Shown: piece after piece, positions 50,098 to 58,844 of the stretch | How the letters are laid out: each line of letters opens with the position of its first letter | How positions within the stretch are numbered: position 1 is the stretch's first letter | Source of the DNA: Acidobacteriota bacterium | Lineage (GTDB): Bacteria; Acidobacteriota; Thermoanaerobaculia; Multivoradales; Multivoraceae | Assembly: GCA_003388555.1 (NCBI GenBank) | Contig: QQVD01000057.1 | Span: forward strand, 107,192 to 171,191 | Reading direction: 5' to 3' | DNA length: 64,000 bases | Position numbers and translations under genes: made by a program | Notes under the pieces: model-generated | What the model was told of the DNA's origin: nothing | Databases searched by the model: none | Seen by the model: the letters and a program-made list of their open reading frames with translations, nothing else

Positions 50098-50883
50098 ATG
50101 TCGCGGGCGGGGTCCAGTGCCTGCGCCGTCCTTCTGGCGGCCTCAGCGGCCTATCCGCTGCGCGCTCAGGACCCCGACGTCGTGCCGGCGTTCGAGGTCA
50201 CCCCGGATGGCATCGTCGAGCCCGAGCGTGACCTCCTGGACGCCCGAGACGACGCGGAGCCGCCCCTCGTCTCGCGCAGCCGCACCCTCGAGCGACTCGA
50301 CTGGACCTGCGAGAGCAGCGTGCTGCGCAGCCAGCTGACGCTGTTCGCCAACGGCACCCTGCGGCTCAGGCAGTCACGCGCCGCGGCGCCGGAGGAGGAC
50401 GCCATGTGGCTGCGCGAGCTGGCGCCGGGCGTGCTCGACGCGTACGTCGCGCGCCTGTCCGAGCCACTGCGCGACGAGACGCCGGAGCGCAGCGAGACGG
50501 TGCGTGGCGACTGGCTCGCCGACTGCGTGCTCGTGCTCGAGCTGCCCGGGCGCGGGCCGGAGCGCTACGAATTCGGCAGTCGCGACGTGCTGACCCTGGA
50601 TCTCGAGCGCACCGTCGGTATCGCGCGCGAGCTCGAGCAGCTCTTCCAGGACGACTTCCACCCGCCGGAGGGAGCGCGCCAGCTGCCGTACGACTACAGG
50701 CCGCAGCGCGGCGACGTGCTGCAGCGTCACGACGGGGTGCTCTTCGAGGTACAGGGCTACACCGCCGACGGCACCGGGGTCGAGCTGCTGGGCATCGAAC
50801 ATCCGCTGACGATCTATCTGCCCGCGGACCAGATCGCCGAGCAGTTCTACGCCATCGTTCCGCGCTGGTCGCGGCAGCGTTGA
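50098..50883 (+). CDS. exported protein of unknown function
   Basis: A 261-residue protein. Signal peptide: GSSACAVLLAASAAYPLRAQ. The mature region begins acidic (DPDVVPAFEVTPDGIVEPERD) and is mostly beta-rich, with two Cys (WTCESSVL and ADCVLVLE) that may form a disulfide. I recognise no domain. A GAGGAG precedes ATG 50098; a GTG at 50005 overlaps the upstream stop and would give 31 extra basic residues. The rsmD gene follows after 7 bases. Confidence 0.65.
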   Translation: MSRAGSSACAVLLAASAAYPLRAQDPDVVPAFEVTPDGIVEPERDLLDARDDAEPPLVSRSRTLERLDWTCESSVLRSQLTLFANGTLRLRQSRAAAPEEDAMWLRELAPGVLDAYVARLSEPLRDETPERSETVRGDWLADCVLVLELPGRGPERYEFGSRDVLTLDLERTVGIARELEQLFQDDFHPPEGARQLPYDYRPQRGDVLQRHDGVLFEVQGYTADGTGVELLGIEHPLTIYLPADQIAEQFYAIVPRWSRQR

Positions 50884-50890
50884 GCGAGAG

Positions 50891-51544
50891 GTGACGGCCC
50901 GCCGAGGTTCCGCCGCACCGGGGTTGCGGATCGTGGCGGGGAAGTGGTCGGGGCGGCGGATCCTCGCCGCTCCCGGATCGCGGCCGACCAAGGAGCAGGT
51001 GCGCGAAGCCTGCCTGTCGAGGCTGCAGGGGGTGATCTCCGGGGCCCGTGTGCTCGATCTCTACTGCGGCGGCGGCGCCTTCGGCATCGAGGCGCTCTCC
51101 CGTGGCGCCGCCGGCGCCTGGTTCGTCGACACCGACCAGCGGGCTCTCGCGGTGGTGCGCCAGAACCTCGAGTCGGTGGGCGCCGAGAGCCGCAGCTACC
51201 GGCTGGCCAGACGTCGGCTGCCGCAGCAGGGACTGCCCGAGTCGTGGCCGCAACGCTTCGATGTGGTGGTCGCCGATCCCCCGTACGGCGAGGCGTCGCT
51301 CGTCGCGGTCATGGCGCTGCTGCTCGCTCACGCCGAGCCTGGAGGCACGGTGCTGCTCGAGCACGCCGTGCGCGATCGCGAGTCGCCTGTGCTGCTGGAG
51401 CCGGGCCGATGGCGACGCTGGAGCGACGACGCGCCGGACCAGCGTCGCTACGGCGTCACTCTGGTCACTGCGCTGCGTCGGAGCACCTGCGTCCGGCCGG
51501 CGCGCGACGAAGACCCTGGCGGAGAGCCGCGGGACGAGAGCTGA
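50891..51544 (+). CDS. rsmD: 16S rRNA (guanine-966-N2)-methyltransferase RsmD
   Basis: A 217-residue class-I SAM methyltransferase. RIVAGKWSGRRI at the start, the PT-x-E-x-VREA segment, SAM motif VLDLYCGGGAFGIEALSRGA, and catalytic DPPYGE mark RsmD, which methylates G966 in 16S rRNA. The usual GSG of motif I is GGG here. The start is GTG 50891 with a GCGAGAGG ahead. A Pro/Arg/Glu tail of about 20 residues ends it. It is convergent with rex. Confidence 0.85.
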   Translation: MTARRGSAAPGLRIVAGKWSGRRILAAPGSRPTKEQVREACLSRLQGVISGARVLDLYCGGGAFGIEALSRGAAGAWFVDTDQRALAVVRQNLESVGAESRSYRLARRRLPQQGLPESWPQRFDVVVADPPYGEASLVAVMALLLAHAEPGGTVLLEHAVRDRESPVLLEPGRWRRWSDDAPDQRRYGVTLVTALRRSTCVRPARDEDPGGEPRDES

Positions 51545-51561
51545 GGCGGCCGGTGGCGGCC

Positions 51562-52329
51562 TCAGCCTCGGCGGTGCGGATGGGCCTCGCCGGCGGCGGC
51601 GAGGGCCGACGAGGGCTCGATCTCGGCCGAATCCGCTCGTCCTTCCAGATCGCGCGCCGGCACCTGCGCGCCCGCTGCCAGCTCGCGCAGCGAGTCCGCG
51701 TCGGTGGCGCCGAGGTGCACTGCCAGCTCCTCGAGATGAACCCGCAGGTCGACGTTCTTGACCCGGACTCCCCGAACCTCGTCGAGCAGCACCGGTGCGA
51801 AGTTCAGCACTGCCCGGAGCCCCGCCTCGACGAGGGCGCGATACGCCGCGGGCGCCGCGTCGGCCGGGACCGTGAGGACGCCGATGTCGGCTTCGCAGCG
51901 ACGTGCCACGGCCGCCAGGTCGTCATAGGGCTCGACCAGCACACCGCCGATGCGGGTGCCGATGCGGCCGGGATCCGAATCGACCCCGGCGACCACCTGG
52001 AAGCTGCTGTCGTTGAAGCCCAGGTAGGTCGACAGGGCGCTGCCGAGGTTGCCCATGCCCACCACGATGAGGCGGTGCAGGGCATCGAGCCGCAGCACCC
52101 GGTGCAACCTCTCGGCCAGGCTCGACACGTCGTAGCCGACACCGCGCACGCCGAAGCCCCCGAACTGCGCCAGGTCGCGGCGGATCTGGCTCGGCGACAG
52201 GTGGAAGCGGTCGGCCAGCTCCTGCGAGGAGACCCGCTGCACGCCCTCGCACTCGAGGGTGCGCAGACAGCGCAGATAGACCGACAGCCGGTTCAGCGTC
52301 AGGGCCGAGGTCTCGACGGGTTCCGACAT
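51562..52329 (-). CDS. rex: redox-sensing transcriptional repressor Rex
   Basis: A 255-residue regulator. The N-terminal winged helix reads VSSQELADRFHLSPSQIRRDLAQFGGFGVRGVGYDV, the Rex signature. The Rossmann NAD(H)-binding domain has VVGMGNLGSALSTY. Rex releases DNA when NADH/NAD+ rises and controls respiration and fermentation genes. The C-terminal helix domain includes NFAPVLLDEVRGVRVKNVDLRVHLEEL, followed by a 50-residue Ala/Asp-rich tail not found in short Rex proteins. A Rex operator was not recognised upstream. Confidence 0.94.
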   Translation of the reverse strand: MSEPVETSALTLNRLSVYLRCLRTLECEGVQRVSSQELADRFHLSPSQIRRDLAQFGGFGVRGVGYDVSSLAERLHRVLRLDALHRLIVVGMGNLGSALSTYLGFNDSSFQVVAGVDSDPGRIGTRIGGVLVEPYDDLAAVARRCEADIGVLTVPADAAPAAYRALVEAGLRAVLNFAPVLLDEVRGVRVKNVDLRVHLEELAVHLGATDADSLRELAAGAQVPARDLEGRADSAEIEPSSALAAAGEAHPHRRG

Positions 52330-52471
52330 CAGGTCCTAGCGAACGCCACAGTGGAAGTCTTTCTTCCGCATCGCGTTACGCCGCCGAACCCATGGTCCGG
52401 GACCGATCGCCGAAGCATCGCCCGCCGACTCCCACCACGGGTCGGTGGGGCTCGGGGAGTTACCTCGGGAG

Positions 52472-52561
<90 letters not shown>

Positions 52562-52740
52562 GAGGCTGGGATTGTAGGGGCGGGCGCTCGCGGGTGTCAA
52601 CGCGCGGCGCGCTCCGTGCTTCCATCGAGCGGCCGGCGGGAGTGCGTCGGGGCAGGCGGCGTCCGAGGTGGCAGGGGGCCGCAGCCCGGAAAAGGGTCGA
52701 CCTCCTTCGCCTGGGGCGCCGACCTGGCTCTCCGATGCCG

Positions 52741-52746
52741 TAGAGT
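52741..52746 (+). promoter_or_regulatory. -10 element of rnr
   Basis: TAGAGT lies 9 bases before the ATG, giving a leader of only 2-3 bases. No Shine-Dalgarno motif is present. Confidence 0.5.
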
Positions 52747-52755
52747 GACCGGGTC

Positions 52756-55101
52756 ATGCGCCAGGAGACCGATCCCGCCGAGAGTGGAGGGCCGCCCGCC
52801 GAGCCTGCTGCAGGTGTCACCCTGCAGCAGGAGGAGGAGATGGTGCTGGGGGCGCTGCGCTCAGCCGGTTCCCGCGGCCGCACGCTCGAGGAGCTGTCCG
52901 CCCACGAAGACCTGGCGGCGCCGCTGCACGGTGCCGAGTGGCTCTCCGAAGCCCTCGAGCGGCTCGAGGAGAGCGGATTCGTGGTGCGCTCGAAGGGGCG
53001 CTGGTTGGTGGTCGAGGAGAGCCGGTTCCGGCGTGGGGTCTACCGGCGCGTGCAGCGCAAACTCGGCGTCGTCGAGGTGGAGCCGGCGGCAGGAAAGGGT
53101 CAACGCCTGCGGCAGCTCTCCATCCGCGAGCGCGACCGGGCAGGGGCCAGGGACGGCGACGTGGTGTTGGTGCGCCGGGTGATGGGCAAGCCGGAGGCGG
53201 CGCCGCATCCCCTCGGGGCAGTGACCCGGGTGCTGACGCGGCGACGCGAGCGCCTGGTCGCTCTGGTCGACGGCTCGGGCAGCGGTCCACCGACGCTGCG
53301 CACTTTCGATCCCAGGCTGCGGCACGACGCGCGTGACGTCGACATCAAGCCCGGCAAGCTGAAGAAGCTCGCCGGCCACTGGGTGGTGGTCGAGGTCAGC
53401 GAGAAGAAGTCGGGCGAGCTGGTGGGGCGGATCGAGAAGGTGCTCGGCGAGCAGGCCGCTCCCGGGGTCGACGTCGACGTGATCGTGCACCACCACGAGA
53501 TCCCGGCAGACTTCCCGGATGAAGTGCTCGCCGACGCCGCGCAGGCGGCCGGCGAGGAGATCAGCGAGCGACCGCGCAAGGGACCGAGGCGCAGCAATCT
53601 CGTGCGCACGCCGACGGTCACCATCGACGGCATATCGGCCAAGGACTTCGACGATGCGATCAGCGTGTCGCGGCTCCCACGTGGCGGTTTCCGGCTCATG
53701 GTGCACATCGCCGACGTCGCCCACTACGTGCAGCTCGGGTCGGCGCTCGATCTCGAGGCGCGCCGTCGCGGCACCAGCGTCTACTTCCCCGAGCGGGTGG
53801 TGCCGATGCTGCCGCCGGTGCTCTCCGACGACGTCTGTTCGCTGCGGCCGGACGAGCTGCGCTACGCGATGACCGTCGACATGACCTTCGACGAACGCGG
53901 CAGGCGCACCGGCGAGCGCTTCTTCAACAGCCTGATCCGCAGCGATCGGCGCATGACCTACCCCGAGGTGGCGCGCTTCCTCGAGGGCGACGAGGGGGTG
54001 CGCGCAGAGCTGCCGGGAGAGCTCGTCGAGATGCTCGACGTCGCCGGCGAGCTGGTGCGACTGCTCGACCAGCAGCGGTGGCGACGCGGCGCGCTGCAGT
54101 TCGAGCGCGGCGGAGGCGGCAGCGAGATCTCCATCGGCCCGGACCTCGAAGTGCTGCGGCGCGAGGCGGTGTCGAGCGCCAGCCAGCGGCTGATCGAGGA
54201 GTTCATGCTGGTCACCAACGAAACCGTCGCCACCGTGCTGCACGCGGACGAAGCAGCGCGCCGGGCCGACGAGCTGGCGGTGACCCCTGGTGTGCACCTC
54301 TACCGCCATCATCCGGTCCCCGACGCCTCCGACATCGTCGAGGCATGGTCCCAGCTGGTGCCCGACGATCCGCCCCTCGACGCCTCGCTCTCGGCCGAGG
54401 ACCTGCTCGAGGAGTTGGCCCGTCGCGGCCGCGAGCTCGGCCGCGAGGACCTCGCCCAGCAGCTGCTGATGCGGGCGCTGACCCGGGCGGTGTACACCGC
54501 GGCGTCGCGCGGCCACTTCGCGCTCGCTCTCGACCACTACTGCCACTTCACTTCGCCGATCCGGCGCTATCCGGACCTGGTGATGCACCGCCGCCTCAAG
54601 GAGCTGATCGCCAGCCGCCGCTCGCAGCGCCGCGGGCGCGCACCGAAGGCGCCGACTGCGGGCGAGGCGGGGCTGAGCCCGCGCTCGGCCGGGCAGCTCG
54701 CCGCCGAGCTGTCCAAACTCGAGCAGCGGGCCGAGAGTGCCGAGCGCGATCTGCGCAAGTGGAGGGTGGTGCGGCACCTGGCGCAGCGCCTGGAAGAGGA
54801 GCGAGGCGCAGGCGGCAGGCGCCGCGGGAAGAGCTCCGCCAGGCAGCGGCGCCTCGAGATCGACGGCGTGGTCACCGGCGCCCTCGACTTCGGCCTCTTC
54901 GTGCAGCTCGACGGCTACGGCGTCGACGCCCTGCTGCCGGTCGACGCCCTGGACGACGACTGGTACGAGCTGGCGCGGTCGGGTCTCGAGTTCGTCGGCC
55001 GCTCGTCCGGCCGACGCTTCCAGCTCGGCGACAGGCTGCGGCTGCGGCTGCGCGAGGTCGACGAGCCGAGGCGCCGCATCAACGTCGAGCTCGCCGACTG
55101 A
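52756..55101 (+). CDS. rnr: ribonuclease R
   Basis: A 781-residue 3'-5' exoribonuclease of the RNB family. An N-terminal winged helix (about 20-80) and cold-shock domains (about 95-250) precede the catalytic RNB domain, whose acidic site is ISAKDFDDAISV (about 295-306), with the conserved HYCHFTSPIRRYPDL region near residue 600. A C-terminal S1 domain starts IDGVVTGALDFGLFVQL. A basic linker (RRRGKSSARQRR) separates RNB and S1. It degrades structured RNA and helps rRNA turnover. The short leader suggests leaderless-type translation. Confidence 0.93.
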   Translation: MRQETDPAESGGPPAEPAAGVTLQQEEEMVLGALRSAGSRGRTLEELSAHEDLAAPLHGAEWLSEALERLEESGFVVRSKGRWLVVEESRFRRGVYRRVQRKLGVVEVEPAAGKGQRLRQLSIRERDRAGARDGDVVLVRRVMGKPEAAPHPLGAVTRVLTRRRERLVALVDGSGSGPPTLRTFDPRLRHDARDVDIKPGKLKKLAGHWVVVEVSEKKSGELVGRIEKVLGEQAAPGVDVDVIVHHHEIPADFPDEVLADAAQAAGEEISERPRKGPRRSNLVRTPTVTIDGISAKDFDDAISVSRLPRGGFRLMVHIADVAHYVQLGSALDLEARRRGTSVYFPERVVPMLPPVLSDDVCSLRPDELRYAMTVDMTFDERGRRTGERFFNSLIRSDRRMTYPEVARFLEGDEGVRAELPGELVEMLDVAGELVRLLDQQRWRRGALQFERGGGGSEISIGPDLEVLRREAVSSASQRLIEEFMLVTNETVATVLHADEAARRADELAVTPGVHLYRHHPVPDASDIVEAWSQLVPDDPPLDASLSAEDLLEELARRGRELGREDLAQQLLMRALTRAVYTAASRGHFALALDHYCHFTSPIRRYPDLVMHRRLKELIASRRSQRRGRAPKAPTAGEAGLSPRSAGQLAAELSKLEQRAESAERDLRKWRVVRHLAQRLEEERGAGGRRRGKSSARQRRLEIDGVVTGALDFGLFVQLDGYGVDALLPVDALDDDWYELARSGLEFVGRSSGRRFQLGDRLRLRLREVDEPRRRINVELAD

Positions 55102-55180
55102 GGTCGCAACCGGGGGAGGGCGTCCACCAGTCCGCAGCACGGTGGCAGCACGGGAACCGACCGGGCATCCTCGGGGTCGG

Positions 55181-55186
55181 TAGAGT
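55181..55186 (+). promoter_or_regulatory. -10 element upstream of the small lipoprotein gene
   Basis: TAGAGT with predicted start near 55193 gives a leader of about 48 bases containing AAGGAGAG. Confidence 0.5.
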
Positions 55187-55240
55187 AGGACGAACGCGGC
55201 GATCCGGCAGCGAGCCGGCACCGCCCAAGGAGAGCACGAC

Positions 55241-55792
55241 TTGCGCAGCCCCCGAACCGATCACCCGAAGAGCCGCGCTGGCGGCCGCCGCGGCGACCTC
55301 GCGCCGGCGGCACGCCGAACGGTGGTCGCCGTCTGTGTGCTCCTGGGGGTGCTCGCCGGCGGCTGCAGCGAGGAGCGCGCCGCCGCCGACCTCGAGGCCG
55401 ACAAGGCGGCGATCGAGGCGATGATGCGGGAGTACCTGCCGCGTCTCGGCGAGGCCTACGAGACCGGCAACATCGAGGTGTTGCGCGACTATGCGGCCGA
55501 GAAGGAGATGGCCAGTCTGCTCAAGCGCATCGGTGAGTTCATGGAGCAGGAGAACCGGGTCATCGCGCCGACCCTGCAGAGCTTCACGGTCGAGGACGTC
55601 GAGATCTGGAACTACGCCAACGCCTTCGTCACCACCCTCGAGGTCTGGGACGTGCGGGTGCTCGCCTCGGGTACCGACCAGGTCCTCTCCCAGTCGCTCG
55701 GTCAACGCAACCGGGTGAAGTACCAGCTCAAGCGCCGCGACAGCGGCTGGCAGGTGCTCCACCGCAACATCGAGACCACCCTCGAGCAGTAG
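55241..55792 (+). CDS. small lipoprotein of unknown function
   Basis: A 183-residue exported protein. A basic N-terminus is followed by VVAVCVLLGVLAGGC, a lipobox with Cys at about residue 45. The mature part is helical then beta-rich, ending VKYQLKRRDSGWQVLHRNIETTLEQ. This pattern resembles NTF2-like/IMS-type folds, but I would not assign a family. The start is TTG 55241 after AAGGAGAG. The der gene follows on the same strand after 67 bases. Confidence 0.68.
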   Translation: MRSPRTDHPKSRAGGRRGDLAPAARRTVVAVCVLLGVLAGGCSEERAAADLEADKAAIEAMMREYLPRLGEAYETGNIEVLRDYAAEKEMASLLKRIGEFMEQENRVIAPTLQSFTVEDVEIWNYANAFVTTLEVWDVRVLASGTDQVLSQSLGQRNRVKYQLKRRDSGWQVLHRNIETTLEQ

Positions 55793-55859
55793 CTCGGAGG
55801 GAGCTCCCCGTGCGGGCAGGTTCAGCTTCGCGCCGCCGCGAGGCGCTCGGAGGGCGGCG

Positions 55860-57284
55860 GTGAGCGGCAGCGGCGACGAGTCGGCGTCGCGGCGCGGGCC
55901 CGACGCCCCGGCGTCGACCGACGGCGACGACCTCGAGCCGCGGTCGGCAGAGGAGTCCTCGACGCCGCCGCGTCCCGGGCCTGCCCGGCCGCTGGTGGCG
56001 ATCGTCGGTCGTCCCAACGTCGGCAAGTCGACCCTGTTCAATCGCCTGATCGGACGGCGGCAGTCGATCGTGCACGACATGCCCGGCGTCACCCGCGACC
56101 GGATCTTCGCCACCCTGAGCGTCGAGGACCGGGGCGAGATCGAGCTGGTCGACACCGGAGGTCTGGTTCCCGGCGACGATCCCCTGGGGCTCGGCGACCA
56201 GGTGCTCGCCGCGGTGCGCGAGAGCGAGCTCCTGCTGCTGGTGGTCGACGGCAAGGAAGGCCCGCTGCCCGCCGACGAGGCGGTGCTCGCCGAGCTACGC
56301 AGGCACGACAAACCGATGATCCTGGTGGTCAACAAGGGCGACACCAACCTGGCCACCGAGCTCTTCGACCAGTTCTACGCCCTCGGGGTCTGGCCGCAGC
56401 TGCTGGTCTCCGCCGAGCACGGCAGAGGCATCGAGGAGCTTCTCGAGGCGGTTGCCGAGCAGGTCACGTTCGGGGGGCAGGAGCCGTTCGACGGCCCGCG
56501 GATCGCGGTCGTCGGGCGCCCCAACGTCGGCAAGTCGTCGCTGGTGAATCGGCTGCTCGGCACCGACCGCACGCTCGTCTCGGAGGTCGCCGGCACCACC
56601 CGCGACCCGATCGACAGCGAGCTGGTGCTGGAGGACGGTCGTCGCTACCTGCTGGTCGACACCGCCGGGATCCGGCGTCGCTCGCAGATGACCGACGCCC
56701 CGGAGTCGATCGCGGTGCTGCTGGCGCGCCGGCAGATCGAGCAGGCGGACGTGGCGATCCTGGTGGTCGACGCCAGCCAGGGCATCACCACCGGCGACAT
56801 GGCGATCGCCGGTTCGATCTGGGAGCTCGGCCGCGGCGCCGCGGTGGCGATCAACAAGTGGGACCTGCTCGACGAGGAGAAGCGTGACGAGCTCGAGCTC
56901 GGCTGGCAGCGCCTCTCGGAGCTGCTGTCGAATCCCCCGCGGTTCAACATCTCGGCGCTGACCGGTCGGCGCATCGACCGCATCCTCGACGGCATCGACC
57001 CGGTGGTCCAGCGCTTCGAGCTCGAGATCGGCACGGCGCAGCTCAACAAGCTGCTCGAGGCGGCCATCGCGCGGGTGCAGCCGCCGTCCGGCAAGGGCAA
57101 GGCGGGGCCGTGGAAGATGTACTACGCCACCCAGGTGTCGACCGGACCGCCGACGTTCATGCTCTTCGCCAACCGCACCCTCGACCGCAACGACGCGTAC
57201 CGACGTTACCTGCAGAACAGTCTGCGCGCCGAGCTGGGTCTGGACGGGGTGCCGATCCGGCTGGTGGTGCGTCAGCGCAGCTGA
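55860..57284 (+). CDS. der: ribosome biogenesis GTPase Der (EngA)
   Basis: A 474-residue tandem-GTPase needed for 50S subunit assembly. Two G domains: GRPNVGKST (about residue 50) with DTGG and NKGD, and GRPNVGKSS (about 219) with DTAG and NKWD. The C-terminal KH-like domain ends QNSLRAELGLDGVPIRLVVRQR. The N-terminal 40 residues are a low-complexity acidic/Pro extension. GTG 55860 is preceded by GGAGGGCGGCG. It probably pairs functionally with the YbeY-Era fusion and RsmD in ribosome maturation. Confidence 0.95.
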   Translation: MSGSGDESASRRGPDAPASTDGDDLEPRSAEESSTPPRPGPARPLVAIVGRPNVGKSTLFNRLIGRRQSIVHDMPGVTRDRIFATLSVEDRGEIELVDTGGLVPGDDPLGLGDQVLAAVRESELLLLVVDGKEGPLPADEAVLAELRRHDKPMILVVNKGDTNLATELFDQFYALGVWPQLLVSAEHGRGIEELLEAVAEQVTFGGQEPFDGPRIAVVGRPNVGKSSLVNRLLGTDRTLVSEVAGTTRDPIDSELVLEDGRRYLLVDTAGIRRRSQMTDAPESIAVLLARRQIEQADVAILVVDASQGITTGDMAIAGSIWELGRGAAVAINKWDLLDEEKRDELELGWQRLSELLSNPPRFNISALTGRRIDRILDGIDPVVQRFELEIGTAQLNKLLEAAIARVQPPSGKGKAGPWKMYYATQVSTGPPTFMLFANRTLDRNDAYRRYLQNSLRAELGLDGVPIRLVVRQRS

Positions 57285-57549
57285 GCGACGGGACTGCCGC
57301 GCCGAGGACCGGCGGGAGCTTCTTCGTCGAGGTGCGGCCTTTCCGTTGCGGGGGTTCGCGGATGAAGCGACGTTTTCGTCCCGACGTCCGGCAGCGTGGC
57401 GAGATCTGGCGTCGCGGTGTACTCTGCGCTTCGTCGGCGTCCGAGCCGCAGCCGGCGCCGGTCTGCGCGGACCTGGCTCCGCATTCGCCACCGCGGCGAT
57501 CGCCGTCGCCGACATCCGCGAACCACGCACCGCCCGTCACGAGCGTCCG

Positions 57550-58344
57550 ATGAGCCCCAAGAAGTACAAGTCCGCCGACGTCTGCCGCGAGCTCGGCATC
57601 CAGCCCTACGTCCTGCGCTACTGGGAGACCGAGTTCTCCCCGCTGCGCCAGGGCAAGGGGCAGCAGTCGACCTACAGCGAGCAGCAGCTGACCGCGGCGC
57701 GCCGTATCAAGGAGCTCCTCTACGACGAGGGGTACACCATCGCCGGAGCGAAGAAGAAGCTGCTCTCGGAGTTCGGCGAAGAGCCCGGCAAGGGCAGGAC
57801 CGGCCGCTCGGCGCGATCGACTCCGCGTGACGAGCGCCAGTCGCGCCTGGGCGAAGAAGGCGGTGAGGCGCAGGAGGACGACGCGGAGGAGGAGGGATCG
57901 GGAGGTTCCGAGAACGGCGACGCCGCCGCGGCGGACGATGCACCACCGGAGCCGGAGGAGCAGGAGCCAGACCAGCTGGACGAGGAGCCCGATCCGGTCG
58001 ACCAGAAACTCGACCAGAAACTCGACCAGAGCCTCGAGGAGCCGGACGCGACCGCGGAGGGCGCGGAGGGCGAGGACAGTGGAGAGGGTGGAGAGGGATC
58101 GGAGCGCGACGACGACGATCTCGAAGCACCATCCGATGACGACCCGGCGGTGGCGGCGTCGGAACGGCTGGAGAGCGAGGAACGTGCGGCCGACGGAGCG
58201 GGCGACAGCAGCGACCAGGAGGCGCCACCGGCGGGTTCGTCGTCGCTTGACAGTCTCGCGGACGACCGGATACAAAGCATCGTTCGAGGCCTCGAGGGCC
58301 TGCGCCGCGAAGCGCAGGCGCTGCTCGACGACCTGCGCGCCTGA
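57550..58344 (+). CDS. MerR family regulator with long acidic region
   Basis: A 264-residue protein. Residues 1-75 form a MerR helix-turn-helix (KYKSADVCRELGIQPYVLRYWETEF, then QQLTAARRIKELLYDEGYTIAGAKKKL). About 150 residues of Glu/Asp/Gly-rich low-complexity sequence follow, with a tandem DQKL repeat (12-bp direct repeats), then a C-terminal helix. No metal-binding Cys of classical MerR. Similar MerR genes next to a proline tRNA occur in deltaproteobacterial-type genomes. ATG 57550 matches the family start. A TACTCT at about 57420 may be its -10. Confidence 0.82.
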   Translation: MSPKKYKSADVCRELGIQPYVLRYWETEFSPLRQGKGQQSTYSEQQLTAARRIKELLYDEGYTIAGAKKKLLSEFGEEPGKGRTGRSARSTPRDERQSRLGEEGGEAQEDDAEEEGSGGSENGDAAAADDAPPEPEEQEPDQLDEEPDPVDQKLDQKLDQSLEEPDATAEGAEGEDSGEGGEGSERDDDDLEAPSDDDPAVAASERLESEERAADGAGDSSDQEAPPAGSSSLDSLADDRIQSIVRGLEGLRREAQALLDDLRA

Positions 58345-58418
58345 GCCCGCGGCGCCGTCGGCGCCTCTCGCCGGCTCCCCAAGCCCTCCGACGCACCCCT
58401 TCGCGAGGTGGGCCGGCG

Positions 58419-58424
58419 TACGAT
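58419..58424 (+). promoter_or_regulatory. -10 element of tRNA-Pro
   Basis: TACGAT ends 10 bases before the tRNA 5' end. The tRNA is probably transcribed from its own promoter. Confidence 0.45.
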
Positions 58425-58434
58425 TCGCATCGGA

Positions 58435-58511
58435 CGGGACGTGGCGCAGCCTGGTAGCGCACCTGAATGGGGTTCAGGGGGTCGCGAGTTCGAATCTCGC
58501 CGTCCCGACCA
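58435..58511 (+). tRNA. tRNA-Pro (anticodon GGG)
   Basis: It starts CGGGACGTGGCGCAGCCTGG and its 7-bp acceptor arm closes with CGTCCCG, discriminator A and an encoded CCA. The anticodon loop ATGGGGT between CCTGA and TCAGG gives GGG. The T arm GCGAG-TTCGAAT-CTCGC is standard. Confidence 0.95.
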
Positions 58512-58844
58512 ATGCGTCGGAACCGCTGCTGCTCCCGCTGCACGCGGGAGATCCAGGAGTCGAGGGGCCTGCTGCAGACCGCCCGGCTCGCAGCGGCCCG
58601 CCGTGCCGACGGTCGCAGTGGGGCGTAGGAACAGGGCCCTGCTGACGGTGCCAGATGCGATGCTGGGCGACTGGCGCCACCGGCGTGGTCGGTTTGACCG
58701 TCGAGTCGTAGCGCGGTCGTGCGGTACGGTGGGGGCTCCGATGCTGCCCTCGATGCCGCCTCCGATGCCCCCCGCCTCACCGACCTGCCCGACCGCTCGG
58801 ACTCGGCGCGGCCGAGCCCGCGCCCCGACGCGCCGCGGGGGGCG
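58512..58844 (+). other. intergenic region upstream of the ectoine-type operon
   Basis: 333 bases with no convincing gene. It includes a -10-like TACGGT (58725-58730) and an inverted repeat CGGT-TTG-ACCG (about 58692) that could be an operator. A TTGACC overlaps it but is too far from the TACGGT for a normal spacer. Confidence 0.4.
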
